Of a DNA stretch of 64,000 nucleotides, positions 52,406 through 63,159 are shown in pieces. The number at the start of each line of letters is the position of its first letter. Position 1 is the stretch's first letter. Source of the stretch: Acanthosepion esculentum (Eukaryota; Mollusca; Cephalopoda; Sepiida; Sepiidae); NCBI GenBank assembly GCA_964036315.1, contig OZ038508.1, positions 50,627,524-50,691,523 of the forward strand, in the 5' to 3' direction. The notes beneath the pieces were generated by a model, which made no database searches, was not told where the DNA came from, and saw nothing but the letters and a program-made list of their open reading frames with translations. The translations under genes were made by a program, and so were the position numbers.

Positions 52406-52865
52406 TATTCTGTAAAAACACTTTTCGGTCGCTTCAACTCTATTCTTCATCTGGGGTGAAATTGTCCAGCATTCATAGCAATATAGGAGGACTTATACTC
52501 CCTAAGAATTCAACACTATTTTCTTTATTTCTAACGTGTTTTTCCTGCTTCATTATACTTTGCTTAGCTTTTAGAAGGCATATTTCATTTCTTTACCTCA
52601 TTTCTATCGTCTTTTAAAACACCTAAATTAAATTAAATTCTTTTATTACGACTAATATTATTATCATTATTTAATATATTTACAAGTTCACTCAACTTGG
52701 CACTGGAGATTGAAGGAGAAGTCAGCTCAAATCTACAGAACCTTACCCAGTATTATTTACTAGAGCTACTATTTACATCTTTGCACTCTTTATTTCTACA
52801 TCTACAGTGAATTATTTTGTAACCATAACATTTTAAATTCAATTAAGACTTTGAAAATCTGAGAG
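52406..52865. other. No recognised feature
   Basis: AT-rich; some words (cagcattcatagcaatatagga) suggest an inverted decayed RTE stretch but it cannot be followed. Confidence 0.35.
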
Positions 52866-52869
52866 AATT

Positions 52870-53760
52870 AAATGTCCTACCTGGATGTGTTTCTGGCGGA
52901 TTTGCTGCTAGAAAACACAGAAAGGAAATTACAATAATTTCTACAGGAAAAAAAGTGATGTAAAATGAGAAAAAAGGACTAAACATCAATTTCAAGAAGA
53001 CAAAATGCATGGTCATTAGCAAAAGGAACAGACCAACATGCAAATAACAAATTGGAGATACCGGGGTAAAAAACACCAATTTAAATATGTTGGAAGTGTT
53101 TTAACAGAGGAACGAAAGTGCGACATTAAATTCCGAAGGCGCATTTGGATAGCGAAAGATGCCTTCTAAAAGCTAAGCTAAGAATTAAGATACAGGACAA
53201 TATCGTTAAAAATAAAGAGTACTGAACTGTTTTCTAGTATCAGTCCTCCTATATAAAAGTGAATGCCGCTGTCCAGCATTCACTGCCATATATGAGAACT
53301 GGTACTGTACAACAGTTCTCCCCAAAGATGAAGAAGAGGTTTGAAGCAACAGATATGCGGTTCGACATAAAGATGCTGAGAATTTCCATGGAAACAAGGT
53401 TTTAGAGAGAAAAAAAGGAAAACAAAAAGAACATTTATACTTAACATCAAGAAGAGACAGTTGAAATTTCTAGGGTACATAATGAGGAAGGTGGGTTGGA
53501 AAACCTGATACTCACAGGACAGAATGAAGGCAAGTGTGACAATAGAAAACAAAGCATAACCTACTTAGCGAGCTTGAATAAATGGATGACAGAGCAAAGT
53601 TTAAGAGACAAGCAATGTAACCTTCTGAAGCGATGGGAGACAAAATCTGTCACGATCTACAAAGGACGGGAAATTGTGGAGAGACATGGTCACCAACGTC
53701 TTGATGGGAATCGGCACATAGAAGAAAACTTTGTCAACGCATAAGGAAAAGGCTCCTCTT
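52870..53760 (+). pseudogene. RTE-like LINE, palm end to C-terminus, long relic
   Basis: Plus strand across frames: INFKKTKCMVISKRNRPTCK, QIGDTGVKNTNLNMLEVF, a RRRIWIAKDAF-like stretch, KMKKRFEATDMRF, then DIKMLRI, a KRQLKFLGYIMRKVG-like stretch, LENLILTGQNEGKCDNRKQS, ITYLASLNKWMTEQSLR and a KDGKLWRDMVTNVLMGIGT-like end. The catalytic YADD lies upstream and is absent. This is the longest RTE relic in the window. Confidence 0.85.
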
Positions 53761-53794
53761 ATAAAAAAAAGAACAGCGAAAAATCTCTTTTCTA

Positions 53795-53880
53795 TGACAT
53801 GTTCTTTCAGAATGGATGCAATCATGGCTCTCTACAACTTCCTGTCTTTTGTTGCTCTATAACGAAGTTGTTGTATCCCT
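53795..53880 (-). pseudogene. RTE-like LINE end
   Basis: Minus strand: SYRATKDRKL, RAMIASILKEHVIE-like. Confidence 0.5.
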
Positions 53881-53934
53881 GAAATTGAATCTGCTTTCTT
53901 CTTCGTACTTTTTTTGTTCAATTTTCGCTGTCTA

Positions 53935-54720
53935 CTTTTTCCTTTCTCTCTCTATCTCTTTTCTCACTCTCCCTTTTTTCTCTTTTTCTACTTCTCCTCC
54001 CTTTTTTCTTCTTTCTTTTTCTTCTTTTCTCTTCCTTACTCGCTCCCCTTCTTTCTATTTTCTTTCTTTCTTTCTTTCTTTCTTCTGCCTCCAGTCATTC
54101 TTTCATTCCTTCTATCTCTTCTTATCTCTCCTTTTTTCTTCTTCCTTCCTTTTACCTTTTCTTTTTTCCTTTCTTCTTTCTTTCCTTTCTTCCTTTTAGT
54201 TTTCTTCTGCTGCTGCTGATGGCAATTGTCTTCTTTTCCTATCTTCCTTCCTTTCATCCTCTTCCTTCCTTCTTTCCTTCCTTCTTTCACCTGTTCTTTT
54301 TCTCTCTTTTCTCTTCCCTTTTATCTTCCTTCCTTTTATGTATTCTCCTTCCTTCCTTCCTTCCTTCCTTCCTTCCTTTCTCTTCTCTCTTCAGTCTGTT
54401 CTTTTTCCTACTTTCTTACTTCTTCCTTCTGTCCATCAGTACTTCCAGTTTTCCCCTGCTGCTGCTGATGACAATTTTCTACATTTTATTCTTTCCTGCC
54501 TTACTCCTACCTGTTCTTTTTCCGTCTTTCTTTCATCTTCTTTCCTTCTATGTATTTTTCTTCTTCCTTCCTTTCTCTCTTTCCTTCAATCTGTTCTTTT
54601 CCTCCTACCTTTGAACTTCTGCTTTTTGCTTTTAAATTTCAGCTTCGTTTTCTGCTTCTTCGACATTTCTTTCCGCTTTTTATTCCTTTTCTTTCTTTTT
54701 CTTATTCTTCAAACACTTAT
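53935..54720. repeat. Pyrimidine-rich (CTTT)n/(CTTC)n domain
   Basis: C/T-rich plus strand; (CTTT)n at 54057-54086, (CTTC)n at 54345-54378. ctgctgctgatg(g/a)caatt occurs at 54208 and 54458 within two ~250 bp similar halves, so the tract contains a tandem duplication. Phe/Leu/Ser frames are artefacts. Confidence 0.9.
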
Positions 54721-54841
54721 TCGTATTGTTGTCATGAACATCATAAACATTTGACATTTTCTGCTGAAATAATTCATTTTTTATCATTCATGTAAATTAC
54801 AATTTGTGCGTGGACATCCTTAAATATATCTTATATATTAT

Positions 54842-54879
<38 letters not shown>

Positions 54880-54884
<5 letters not shown>

Positions 54885-55069
54885 TGTAACCCGGATATAA
54901 GAGAGTTGTCGGGACCGGAGAAGAAGTATCTTATATCCGGGTTTGTCTTATATCCGGGTTTGGTCTATTATATATACATTAACACAGGCTCTAATTTGGG
55001 ACCAGAGAAAATCTCTCTTATATCCGGGTTTATCTTATATCCGGGTCTCTTATATCCGGTTACACTGTA
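54880..55069. mobile_element. Palindromic MITE, copy 1, in TA repeats
   Basis: TACAGTGTAACCCGGATATA start with the inverse at the end; sub-repeats cttatatccgggtt inside both halves. 190 bp. pogo/Tigger-like ends with TA target. Confidence 0.85.
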
Positions 55070-55085
55070 TATATATATATAGATA

Positions 55086-55267
55086 TACAGTGTAACCCGG
55101 ATATAAGAGAGTTGTCGGGACCGAAGAAGTCTCTTATATCCGGGTTTCTCTTATATCCGAGTTTGGTCTATTTTGTTTTATTAACACAGGCTCCAATTTG
55201 GGACCAGAGAAAATATATCTTATATCCGGGTTTCTCTTATATCCGGGCCTCTTATATCCGGGTTACA

Positions 55268-55272
<5 letters not shown>
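55086..55272. mobile_element. Palindromic MITE, copy 2
   Basis: 187 bp, same family and orientation as copy 1 and only 16 bp away; they differ by small indels. Either tandem insertion into one TA tract or a duplication of element plus TA spacer. Confidence 0.85.

Positions 55273-55320
<48 letters not shown>
55271..55320. repeat. (TA)n microsatellite
   Basis: 50 bp of TA between the MITE and the next element. Confidence 0.95.
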
Positions 55321-55325
<5 letters not shown>

Positions 55326-55701
55326 AAATGGACAAATTTTAAGACAATTTTATGTTTATAAGTTCTTTTTATCGATACAAATATTTAAGTAAATGCTCTG
55401 TTTATAATAAATAGTATTAACAACATTTACCGGCCTGAATGTCCGAGAAATTTTCATAGAATTTGGTTTAAAAACAGTAAAATTAACCTTGCTAACCGAA
55501 ACGCTCCTCTGTGGCGAAATCAATAAAAAAGCACGTCAGGCTATATTACGGTTCCGTAGAGGATACGGGTTCGATTCCTGCCGCTGGACGCATGTTTTCT
55601 ATGACATTCAGGCCGGTAAATGTTGTTAATACTGTTTATTATAAACAGAGCACTTAAATATTTGTATCTATAAAAAGCACGTATAAAAACAAAATGTCTT
55701 T
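55321..55701 (+). mobile_element. TIR element with tRNA-like core (complete architecture)
   Basis: Left arm 55321-55462 (gatgaaatggacaaatttta ... gtccgagaaattttcataga), core 55463-55592 with the tRNA-like sequence, right arm 55593-55701, the inverse of the left. It shows that 1118-1679 is a rearranged member. The core has B box GGTTCGATTCC (55568-55578). Confidence 0.82.
55505..55592 (+). tRNA. tRNA-like core, second copy (decayed)
   Basis: Same layout as 1436-1521. The anticodon stem (cgtca/ttacg) and acceptor partner (cgctgga) carry mismatches; the B box is perfect. Most likely a pseudo-tRNA. Confidence 0.3.
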
Positions 55702-56560
55702 ATATGTATATATAGCTTATATTATTATAACGTATCTTAGTTGTTACCACTGTGAAAACTATACGGTCATCGTTGTTATTATTACTTTTAATTGAATTTG
55801 AAACTGCTGTATTTTGATTCTGGAAATGTCTGGTATATCTTATCGAACAACGTGGGGGAATATAAAATGGCGGCCGATGAACAAATGAAGGAGGACCTTC
55901 TCCCTGACAAAAAAAAACACGCTATCGCACCATCTATAAACATGACTTTCAAAATATTCGTACATATGTTTGTCATGTGTTTTCTGGCGGTGATGGAAGC
56001 AGGGAAGGGCGTCTCTGTTTTGTTTTGTTTCAAAATTGAAATAAAAAGAAAAGACAGGTTGGCATGAAAAGTATTTTGTCTGTATTTACACGTTACCGAA
56101 AAATATATATTATTTTCACTATTTTTTTTTTACATCTCTTATTTGTGGTTGTTCTACAAACATGACCGTTATCAGATTTTCAGCTTATCAAAATGTTCTT
56201 TGTTTCTACAGAATTTCTAAACTGGAATTGACAAAACGATTTAAAATACTTCGGACATTTTTGGAATGTGTGTGTCGATTTTGATTTTTTTTTTAATACG
56301 ATGTTATGTCTGTTCTACTCTTCGGACTCCTGTTTTGCCAAAAGCTCTTAAATTAAGCGTTTTCATTATTCTACACATTTCAAAAACCAATATATCTAGT
56401 TAAGAGGATCAGGTAACATTAGAGTTATCGGTGCAGAAGTCCGTTATACAAAATGACGTATAGGATTCCTACCACATTATCCTAAATGATGTACAGTGAA
56501 GAAGTAATTTACATTAATATATATGGAAAAAATATTGGAACGCTTCCAGACCCCAAAATT
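55702..56560. other. Unassigned DNA, candidate exon inside
   Basis: Apart from the possible short ORF at 55867-56067 nothing is recognised. Confidence 0.4.
55867..56067 (+). CDS. Possible short ORF or first exon
   Basis: ATG at 55867 sits in ATAAAATGGCGGCC, a good start context that is also a YY1-type motif of the kind found at animal transcription or translation starts. The product would be 66 residues: an acidic/basic start (MAADEQMKEDLLPDKKK), a hydrophobic stretch (FKIFVHMFVMCFLAVM) like a single membrane helix, and a basic end. No family recognised. The GTs inside are poor donors. Could be chance; no partner exon found. Confidence 0.2.
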   Translation: MAADEQMKEDLLPDKKKHAIAPSINMTFKIFVHMFVMCFLAVMEAGKGVSVLFCFKIEIKRKDRLA

Positions 56561-56564
56561 AACA

Positions 56565-58350
56565 TTCTTCTATATTTGAGACAATGTCTCCCAGACGCCA
56601 AAGGTAGCATTCTCCTTTATCTATCTGTGACAATGTCTTCCAGATCCCCAAAGTAGCATTATTCTATATCTATCTGCGAAAATGTCTTTCAGAACCAAAA
56701 TACCATTCTTATAGATCTATCTGCGACAATGTCTTCCACATTCCAAAAGCAACATTCTTCTATGTCTATCTACGACAATGTCTTCCAAAACCCAAAAGCA
56801 ACATGCTTCCTCATCTATCTGCGACTGTGTCTTCCAGACCCCAAAAGTAACATTCTTTATATCTATCTTCGACAATGTCTTCCAGACACCAAAAGTAACA
56901 TTCTTTATGTCTATCTGTGACAATGTCTTCCAGACGCCAAAAGTAACATTCTTTATGTCTATCTGCGACAATGTCTTCCAGACCCCAAAAGTAACATTCT
57001 TTATGTCTATCTGTGGCAATGTCTTCCAGACGCCAAAAGTAACATTCTTTATGTCTATCTGCGACAATGTCTTCCAGACGCCAAAAGTAACATTCTTTAT
57101 GTCTATCTGCGACAATGTCTTCCAGACTCCAAAAGTAACATTCTTTATGTCTATCTGTGACAATGTCTTCCAGACGCCAAAAGTAACATTCTTTATGTCT
57201 ATCTGCGACAATGTCTTCCAGACCCCAAAAGTAACATTCTTTATGTCTATCTGCGACAATGTCTTCCAGACGCCAAAAGTAACATTCTTCATGTCTATCT
57301 GCGACAATGTCTTCCAGACGCCAAAAGTAACATTCTTTATGTCTATCTGCGACAATGTCTTCCAGACGCCAAAAGTAACATTCTTTATGTCTATCTGTGA
57401 CAATGTCTTCCAGACGCCAAAAGTAACATTCTTTATGTCTATCTGCGACAATGTCTTCCAGACCCAAAAAGTAACATTCTTTATGGTTATCTGCGACAAT
57501 GTCTTCCAGACGCCAAAAGTAACATTCTTTATGTCTATCTGCGACAATGTCTTCCAGACGCCAAAAGTAACATTCTTTATGTCTATCTGCGACAATGTCT
57601 TCCAGACCCCAAAAGTAACATTCTTTATGTCTATCTGTGACAATGTCTTCCAGACGCCAAAAGTAACATTCTTTATGTCTATCTGTGACAATGTCTTCCA
57701 GACGCCAAAAGTAACATTCTTTATGTCTATCTGCGACAATGTCTTCCAGACCCCAAAAGTAACATTCTTTATGTCTATCTGCGACAATGTCTTCCAGACG
57801 CCAAAAGTAACATTCTTTATGTCTATCTGCGACAATGTCTTCCAGACGCCAAAAGTAACATTCTTTATGTCTATCTGCGACAATGTCTTCCAGACCCCAA
57901 AAGTAACATTCTTTATGTCTATCTGTGAAAATGGCTTCCAGATCCCAAAAAAAACATTCTTTATATCTATATGTGACGATCTCTTCCAGACCCTAAAAGT
58001 AACATTCTTTATATCTATCCGTGACAATGTCTACCAGACCCCAAAAGTAACATTCTTCTTATCTATCTGAGATAATGTCTTCCAGACCCCAAAAGTAACA
58101 TTATTTATGTCTATCTGCGACACTGTCTTCCAAACTCCAAAAGTAAAATTCTTTATATATGTGACAATATCTTCCAGGCCCTAAAAGTAACATTCTTTAT
58201 ATCTATCTGTGACAGTATCTTCCAGGCCCTAAAAGTAACATTCTTTATATCTATCTGTGACAATATCTTCCAGGCCCTAAAAGTAACATTATTTATATCT
58301 ATCTGTGACAATGTCTTCCAAACGCCAAAATTAACGTTCTTCTATATGTG
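56565..58350. repeat. 48 bp minisatellite, open in several frames on both strands
   Basis: About 37 units of acattctttatgtctatctg then cgacaatgtcttccagacgc and caaaagta. Because 48 is divisible by three, open frames of 430 aa (plus, TPKVTFFMSICDNVFQ units), 436 aa (minus, FGVWKTLSQIDIKNVT units) and 218 aa (minus) exist. Outer units vary in length (50 bp near 56590-56870) and sequence; central units are nearly uniform. Variable bases are mainly tgCGac/tgTGac and gaCGcc/gaCCcc/gaCTcc, that is, the two CpG sites. No signal peptide or conserved flanking exon; I regard it as non-coding by default. Confidence 0.93.
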
Positions 58351-58799
58351 AAAATTCTGAATGTCAATGTTTGTCTTCCGTCTAAAAGGCTTTAAACATA
58401 ATAAGTGACTGCTTTAGCCTCAAGGATCGTACGGTGTTGTGGTGTGTCTCTTTTTTTAAGCCAATAAAAACCCAAGAGCTTCTCAAGTTAGAGGACTACT
58501 GCTTGGTGTTCTTTGAGATTACAGGGAAAATTAAAATTGTATTGAGATTTCTGGTGGAACTCTCTCAGGTTGATCAATAAAATCTGTCGAATCTTTTACA
58601 TACCAAGGAAGCGAAATAAATTATACTGAAAAGGATGTCATAATTCTCATATCTGCCGTTTGGCCCGCCTTGAATAAAATGGATATAATCTGATCTACTA
58701 GATGAACTCTGTATTATTTTCAATTAACGTAGAAGCTGTTTTAATGTTTGGTGACACTGTTCTGTTAAAACCCAAGACTCTTAGCTTGATGGAACTTAC
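58351..58799. other. No recognised feature
   Basis: Unique-looking spacer. Confidence 0.4.
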
Positions 58800-59135
58800 A
58801 CTCAGATGCTGAGAGCTATAGTTAACATCTCTTGGAGACAACATCCGACTAAATCACAGCTCTATGGGCCCATCCCTGATATTTCTACAATCTTACGCGA
58901 ACGCAGAATGCGCTTTGCAGGACACTGCTGGCGAACAAAACAAGAAGTTGCGAGTGATCTACTGTTCTTGACAACTACCCATGGAGCAAGACGGGTTGGT
59001 CACCCAGCAACGACTTACATTGACCATCTATTTTGTAACACAGAATGCCACTGTAATGACCTTCCGACCTCGATGCAGGACCGTGATGTCTGGCGTGATA
59101 GACTCGTGAATATCCGAGTTAGCTCAACCGAATAA
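58800..59135 (+). pseudogene. RTE-type LINE ORF C-terminus, open frame
   Basis: 109 codons without a stop: MLRAIVNISWRQHPTKSQLY, GPIPDISTILRERRMRFAGH, CWRTKQEVASDLLFLTTTHG, ARRVGHPATTYIDHLFCNTE and DRDVWRDRLVNIRVSSTE. Matches the terminal region (RRxRFAGHCxRS, GRPxxTYxDxL, Dxx-W-x-xRV) of invertebrate endonuclease/reverse transcriptases of a second RTE subfamily. Open frame suggests a relatively young insertion; 5' truncated. Confidence 0.85.
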
Positions 59136-59369
59136 TAATAAAAAGAAAACTGGATGTAAACAAATTTAATATCCAATGTAAACAATGCAATAAAAAGCAA
59201 GATAAATTAAAATAAAGAAGTCAAAAATGAAATTATAAATCTTCTTATTCCTCTGTTCCTTAGTCCGTGAGTGCACAAGCGTTACGCCCGGCCATTGCCT
59301 CAGATAAAGGTCGATTTTACTGTCTTTAAACTACAATCTTCCACGATTCTTTCACGTACATTCATATCT

Positions 59370-59455
59370 GCTTTATTATAAACAGAGCATTTACTTAAAT
59401 ATTTGTATCTATAAAAAGAATATATAAACATAAAAAAATGTCTTAAAATAACTTA
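59370..59455 (+). repeat. Single arm of the TIR/tRNA-like element family
   Basis: tttattataaacagagcatt, acttaaatatttgtatctat and aaacataaaaaaatgtctt match the right arm at 1580-1650. Confidence 0.8.
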
Positions 59456-59504
59456 TATTTGTCTTTCTGTCTGTATGGTAGGATCGAAAATAAAAACGAT
59501 CATA

Positions 59505-60720
59505 ATTTAATACTGGGTAACATAGATGACAGTAAAGCTAGGCGTAGAGATACGTAACATAGTGATATGTAACAACGGTCACATTATAATATTCAGTAAC
59601 AATTTGTAGCAAAGATCCCGATACGATATTGTGTAACAAATAGTATGGTTTAATATTGCCTAACAACGGGTTAAAAAGAGCACGGTGAAACATTCTGCCA
59701 CATATCACGTAAGTAATGATAGAATCATAGAATAATATTGTGTAAGAAATAATGCAGATTTTATTTATATAACGATGAGTAACGAAAATATATGGCATAA
59801 TATTATATTAACAATTTCTAACAAACCTTATAGTGTGATAATGTGTAATCATGTGTAACAAATATCACGTACGTAAAAAAAACACGGTATAATAATATAA
59901 TGGTATAAGATTGTGTAACAATGTAGTAAAAGATCATGATTAAGCATTGTGTAAGTTTATCAGGGTATAAACGTGCGTAACGATGGGTAACCGGAATCAC
60001 GGTATGATGTTGTTCAAAAATATATGGCGACAATCATGGTATCATATTGTGTAACAAAGGTCATGTTGTAACAATGTAAAACAAAGAATTCATTTTTAAT
60101 ATGGGCAACAACGTGTAACGCTTGTCACAGCACTACATTTATGTAACGATGTGCAACAATGTTCATAATATAACTGTATTTTTTTTTAAGCTTATCACCC
60201 CAAGCAAGGCTGGAAGCCACTAGCACGCAAGGGGTTACAGAATGTTTGGAGGAAGAGCAGATAGGAGTGGTAAAGGAGAGGATGTGAAGAAAGATAGTGG
60301 ATCAATCAAGGCAAGGGGGTTACAGAAGATTTGGAGCGAGAGCAGATAGGAATGAAAGGGGAAAGGATGTGGAGAAGGGAAGTGGATAGCATCTATAGAT
60401 CGAGGCAACTGGAGATGTCAATTGACGTTACACTTAAATAGTTGGAGATTATATTTGTCAGGGAAACAGGAATAAGGAAGGGAGTTCCACAGGCGAGATA
60501 TGCGAGACATGAAGCTATTGGAGTAATGATCACAGTTTAACAGTGTGTAACAATGATTACTTTGTATAATTATGTAATTTACCTTACAAGGAACGTTAAT
60601 GAAACAATGTGTAACATCATATATTACTGTATAAATGTATGCAACGATGTGTAACAAAGATCACTGTCTAATAACAGTAACAAAGATCAAGATGTAACAA
60701 TGCGTAGCAGAGATCATAGG
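59505..60720. repeat. Diverged minisatellite of gtgtaacaa-type units, split by a LINE
   Basis: From 59505 to 60182 and 60530 to 60720 the words gtgtaacaa, gatcac, ggtataatat recur every ~40-45 bp with heavy divergence. The LINE at 60183-60525 interrupts it, so the array predates that insertion. Confidence 0.75.
60183..60525 (-). pseudogene. Jockey/CR1-like LINE 3' end, inserted in the minisatellite
   Basis: Minus strand: SFMSRISRLWNSLPYSCFPD, KYNLQLFKCNVN, then a 3' UTR with tctgctctcgctccaaatct and the tail agccttgcttggggtgataa followed by A residues (60190-60183). Subfamily of 28054-28725, with part of the 3' UTR (about 60225-60345) duplicated. Confidence 0.85.
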
Positions 60721-60744
60721 ACAAAATACCTGACTCCACCTGCC

Positions 60745-61210
60745 AGTTTCTGTCTTAATGAAAATTACATTAGGCCAATATTAGTGTATCATCTGGGCTC
60801 AATCGTCACTTTCCAGCCCTGACAGAGATCAATAGTGTTTTCACGGCCTTGTGAATCATTTTTCGACTGCATACGGCATAGACCCACGGAACAAATGCCT
60901 CAATCTCTATTTCCACAAAAAAATAGACTGAAGAGTTATGTTCATTAATTCCACCAGTTCAGACCCTTTCAGGCTAACACCCACTATTTACGTCCTCAGG
61001 GTCTAATCACACTACTTCTCTTCGTTTGTAAGGAGGAAAGCCCACTCAGAATGCTTCTTCCCACGAACTGCTAATTCGTAGAACAGACTCCCACGTGGAT
61101 ACTTCCTCAAATACTGTATTCTTAACCTGAAAAGTCCAGTGTCAATCGTCAGCTATCCTATATATACTCATGATATTCACTTCAGACTTTTCCTCTTGCA
61201 TTCATACCAC
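60745..61210 (+). pseudogene. Second Jockey-type LINE, C-terminal relic
   Basis: Plus strand with shifts: LVNHFSTAYGIDPRNKCLNL, YFHKKID, SDPFRLTPTIYVLRV, LLPTNC-like, NRLPRGYFLKYCILNLKSPV. This matches YRIHSLSRLYFHKYFHGxCSxEL, RxTxxxxHSHPF and WNxLPxxxFPxxYNLxxFKSxVN of a LINE distinct from the family at 28054. Confidence 0.6.
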
Positions 61211-61403
61211 TCACCCTAGTCGGTAAACTTCTATCTTCTGGCTCCTGTGGTGTGTATTGGATAAACATTGCAAAAAATAATAATACTGTGTCAAAATGTG
61301 TAAAAAAAAGGTAACGGTGTTTTAAATAAACAGTCCGGATGGTGTGATCTTTTCTGCTAATTCACCCCAAAATATTTATTCACCCCAAAATAAAAAGGAT
61401 TTA
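61211..61403. other. No recognised feature
   Basis: caccccaaaata occurs twice (61364 and 61381) just before the mariner. Confidence 0.4.
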
Positions 61404-62302
61404 TACGAGGGTCATTCAATAAATAAGTTGAATTTTTCGGTATAAGGACTTCTAATACAGATAGAAGCTTACTCTTTTTTATTTATTTTTTATTTTTTTG
61501 TTTTACTTCTTTTTCACATGGATTTGCAGATTAAAAAAAACTTTGAGAGTTTTGGCGATTAACAAAGATGGCCGACCAAGAAGCATGCTCCAGGATTGAA
61601 CAGCGGTCAGTTATCAAGTTTTTGGTTGCTGAAGGGTGTAAACCAGTTGAAATTCATAGGAGAATGGCAACTGTGTATGGCGCCACATGTTTCAGCCAAA
61701 AAATGTCTACAAGTGGGCTAAATTGTTTAAAGAAGGACAGAGCAGTGTTGAGGATGAAGACAGGCTTGGGAGGCCTACAGAAGTGAGGTCTCCTGAGGTG
61801 ATCGAATCAGTCAATGACCTCATTCAGTCTGACAGAAGGGTAAAAGTGGATGACATTGCAAGGACTTCGAGCTTATCTGTTGGGACAAACGCAGGGGTCA
61901 TCAGTCAGAAGGAGTCATCTTGCATCATGACAACGCAAGGCCTCACACAGCAGTCCAACCGGTGCAGACCATCAACGAGCTGGGCTGGGAACTGCTCCCT
62001 CATCCCCCTTACATCCCAGACTTTACCCCTTCAGTCTTTCACCTGTTTGGTCCCTTGAAAGCTTTCACGAGAGGCACGAAGTTTAAAAGTGACGATGAAG
62101 TCAAAAGTGTTGTGAGCGACTGGCTGAGACATCAGTCCAAAGATTTTTACGCTGAGGGAATACGGAAGCTTGTGCACAGACGGGAAAAGTGTGTGACAGT
62201 GCTGAGAGACTACGTTGAAAAATGTTTAAAAAAGTAAGCTTCTATTTGTATTAAAAGTCCTTATACCGAAATATTCACCTTATTTATTGAATGACCCTCG
62301 TA
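61404..62302 (+). mobile_element. Internally deleted mariner with ~45 bp TIRs and TA target
   Basis: TACGAGGGTCATTCAATAAA at the left, and its inverse at the right, continue to cggtataaggac for about 45 bp with few mismatches. The flanking TA duplication is present. At 899 bp it is some 350-400 bp shorter than a usual mariner. Confidence 0.95.
61568..62236 (+). pseudogene. Mariner transposase with internal deletion and frameshift
   Basis: ATG at 61568. Reads EQRSVIKFLVAEGCKPVEIH, RRMATVYGATCFSQK, one-base frameshift at ~61700, NVYKWAKLFKEGQSSVEDED, RLGRPTEVRSPEVIESVNDL, DDIARTSSLSVGTNA. A deletion near 61895 then joins to LHHDNARPHTAVQPVQTI-like sequence, NELGWELLPHPPYIPDFTPS and LKAFTRGTKFKSDDEVKSVV through EKCVTVLRDYVEKCLKK. 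The second Asp (HHDN) remains and the third is in IPDFTPS; the first-Asp (DETW) segment is deleted, so no enzyme can be made. Confidence 0.93.
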
Positions 62303-62439
62303 TTAACTAAAATTCACACGAAATTCTCCCAGAGCGAGGCACTTTAATTACACTCCGGTAGGATTGCTTTTTGCGATCGCCCCAAATGTGGGCGATTCGG
62401 GTGCGTTATTTCTAAGTGTAGTGTCTTATATTCGCGCAC

Positions 62440-62835
62440 ACCTCGATAAACAAACTTATTACATTATTCGCACTACTGTCTTCATCTTTGTCGCCATATT
62501 TCTTACAACGTTTCGGCCGTTGTACGCTCCGGCCTTCTTCAGGTGGTTGGAATGTCGAACTGAACCCTTTATTTCTCTCACTGCGGTAAACTGTTCTAGT
62601 TCCACGTGCCATGTTTAATGGGTGTCAGTTATTAGTTATCTCCTGTTAATTCCCCTCCTCAAGTTCTCCACTGCCTTAACCGGGTATTGAACTCACACTC
62701 TTGAGGACACATGGCACAGTCGATAAAGGCGTTAGTTAGATCTAGTGGCAGAACCCAAAGAGTATGAGTTCAATACCCGGTTAAGGCAGTGGAGAACTTG
62801 GAGAGGGGAATTAACAAGAGATAACTGATAAAGAT
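62440..62835. mobile_element. Head-to-head family B SINE pair
   Basis: 62440-62703 is a minus-strand copy whose head stops after the B box (gggtattgaactc). 62704-62835 is a plus-strand head (A box TGGCACAGTCGATAAAGGC, B box GAGTTCAATACCC) ending in the body at ggagataactgat. Hammerhead-like motif at 62513-62544 on the minus strand. Confidence 0.85.
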
Positions 62836-62919
62836 TATTTGTAAGTACCGCAAAAATGATTCGCACTTTCGAAATGGGAATAATTCCTTGATTCCGAGGG
62901 TTGGAGTTCTTGTAAGGCA

Positions 62920-63075
62920 AGCTAAACAAATTTTGATTTAAAATTTATAAGCTCAAAAAGGTGCCAGAAATTTAGCAAAAAAAAACAATGAAATTTGGAT
63001 TTAAAATTTCTAATCTCAAAAAAGTGCCAAAAATTTAGTAAAAAAAACAAATTTTGATTTATAATTTCTTGGGGA
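62920..63075. repeat. ~63 bp tandem repeat, three units
   Basis: aaattttgatttaaaattt..a..ctcaaaaa.gtgcca.aaatttag.aaaaaaa at 62927, 62990 and 63049 (partial). Confidence 0.85.
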
Positions 63076-63159
63076 GAATTAATATTTTCGATAAGTTTAA
63101 ATTATTTGGGGTGAATTACCAGAAAACATACGGATCGCGGTTTGTCAAATACATGGGCA

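Noticed and set aside
53816..54754. Overlapping 100-138 aa Phe/Leu/Ser frames
   Set aside because: Pyrimidine-rich simple sequence, several frames open at once.
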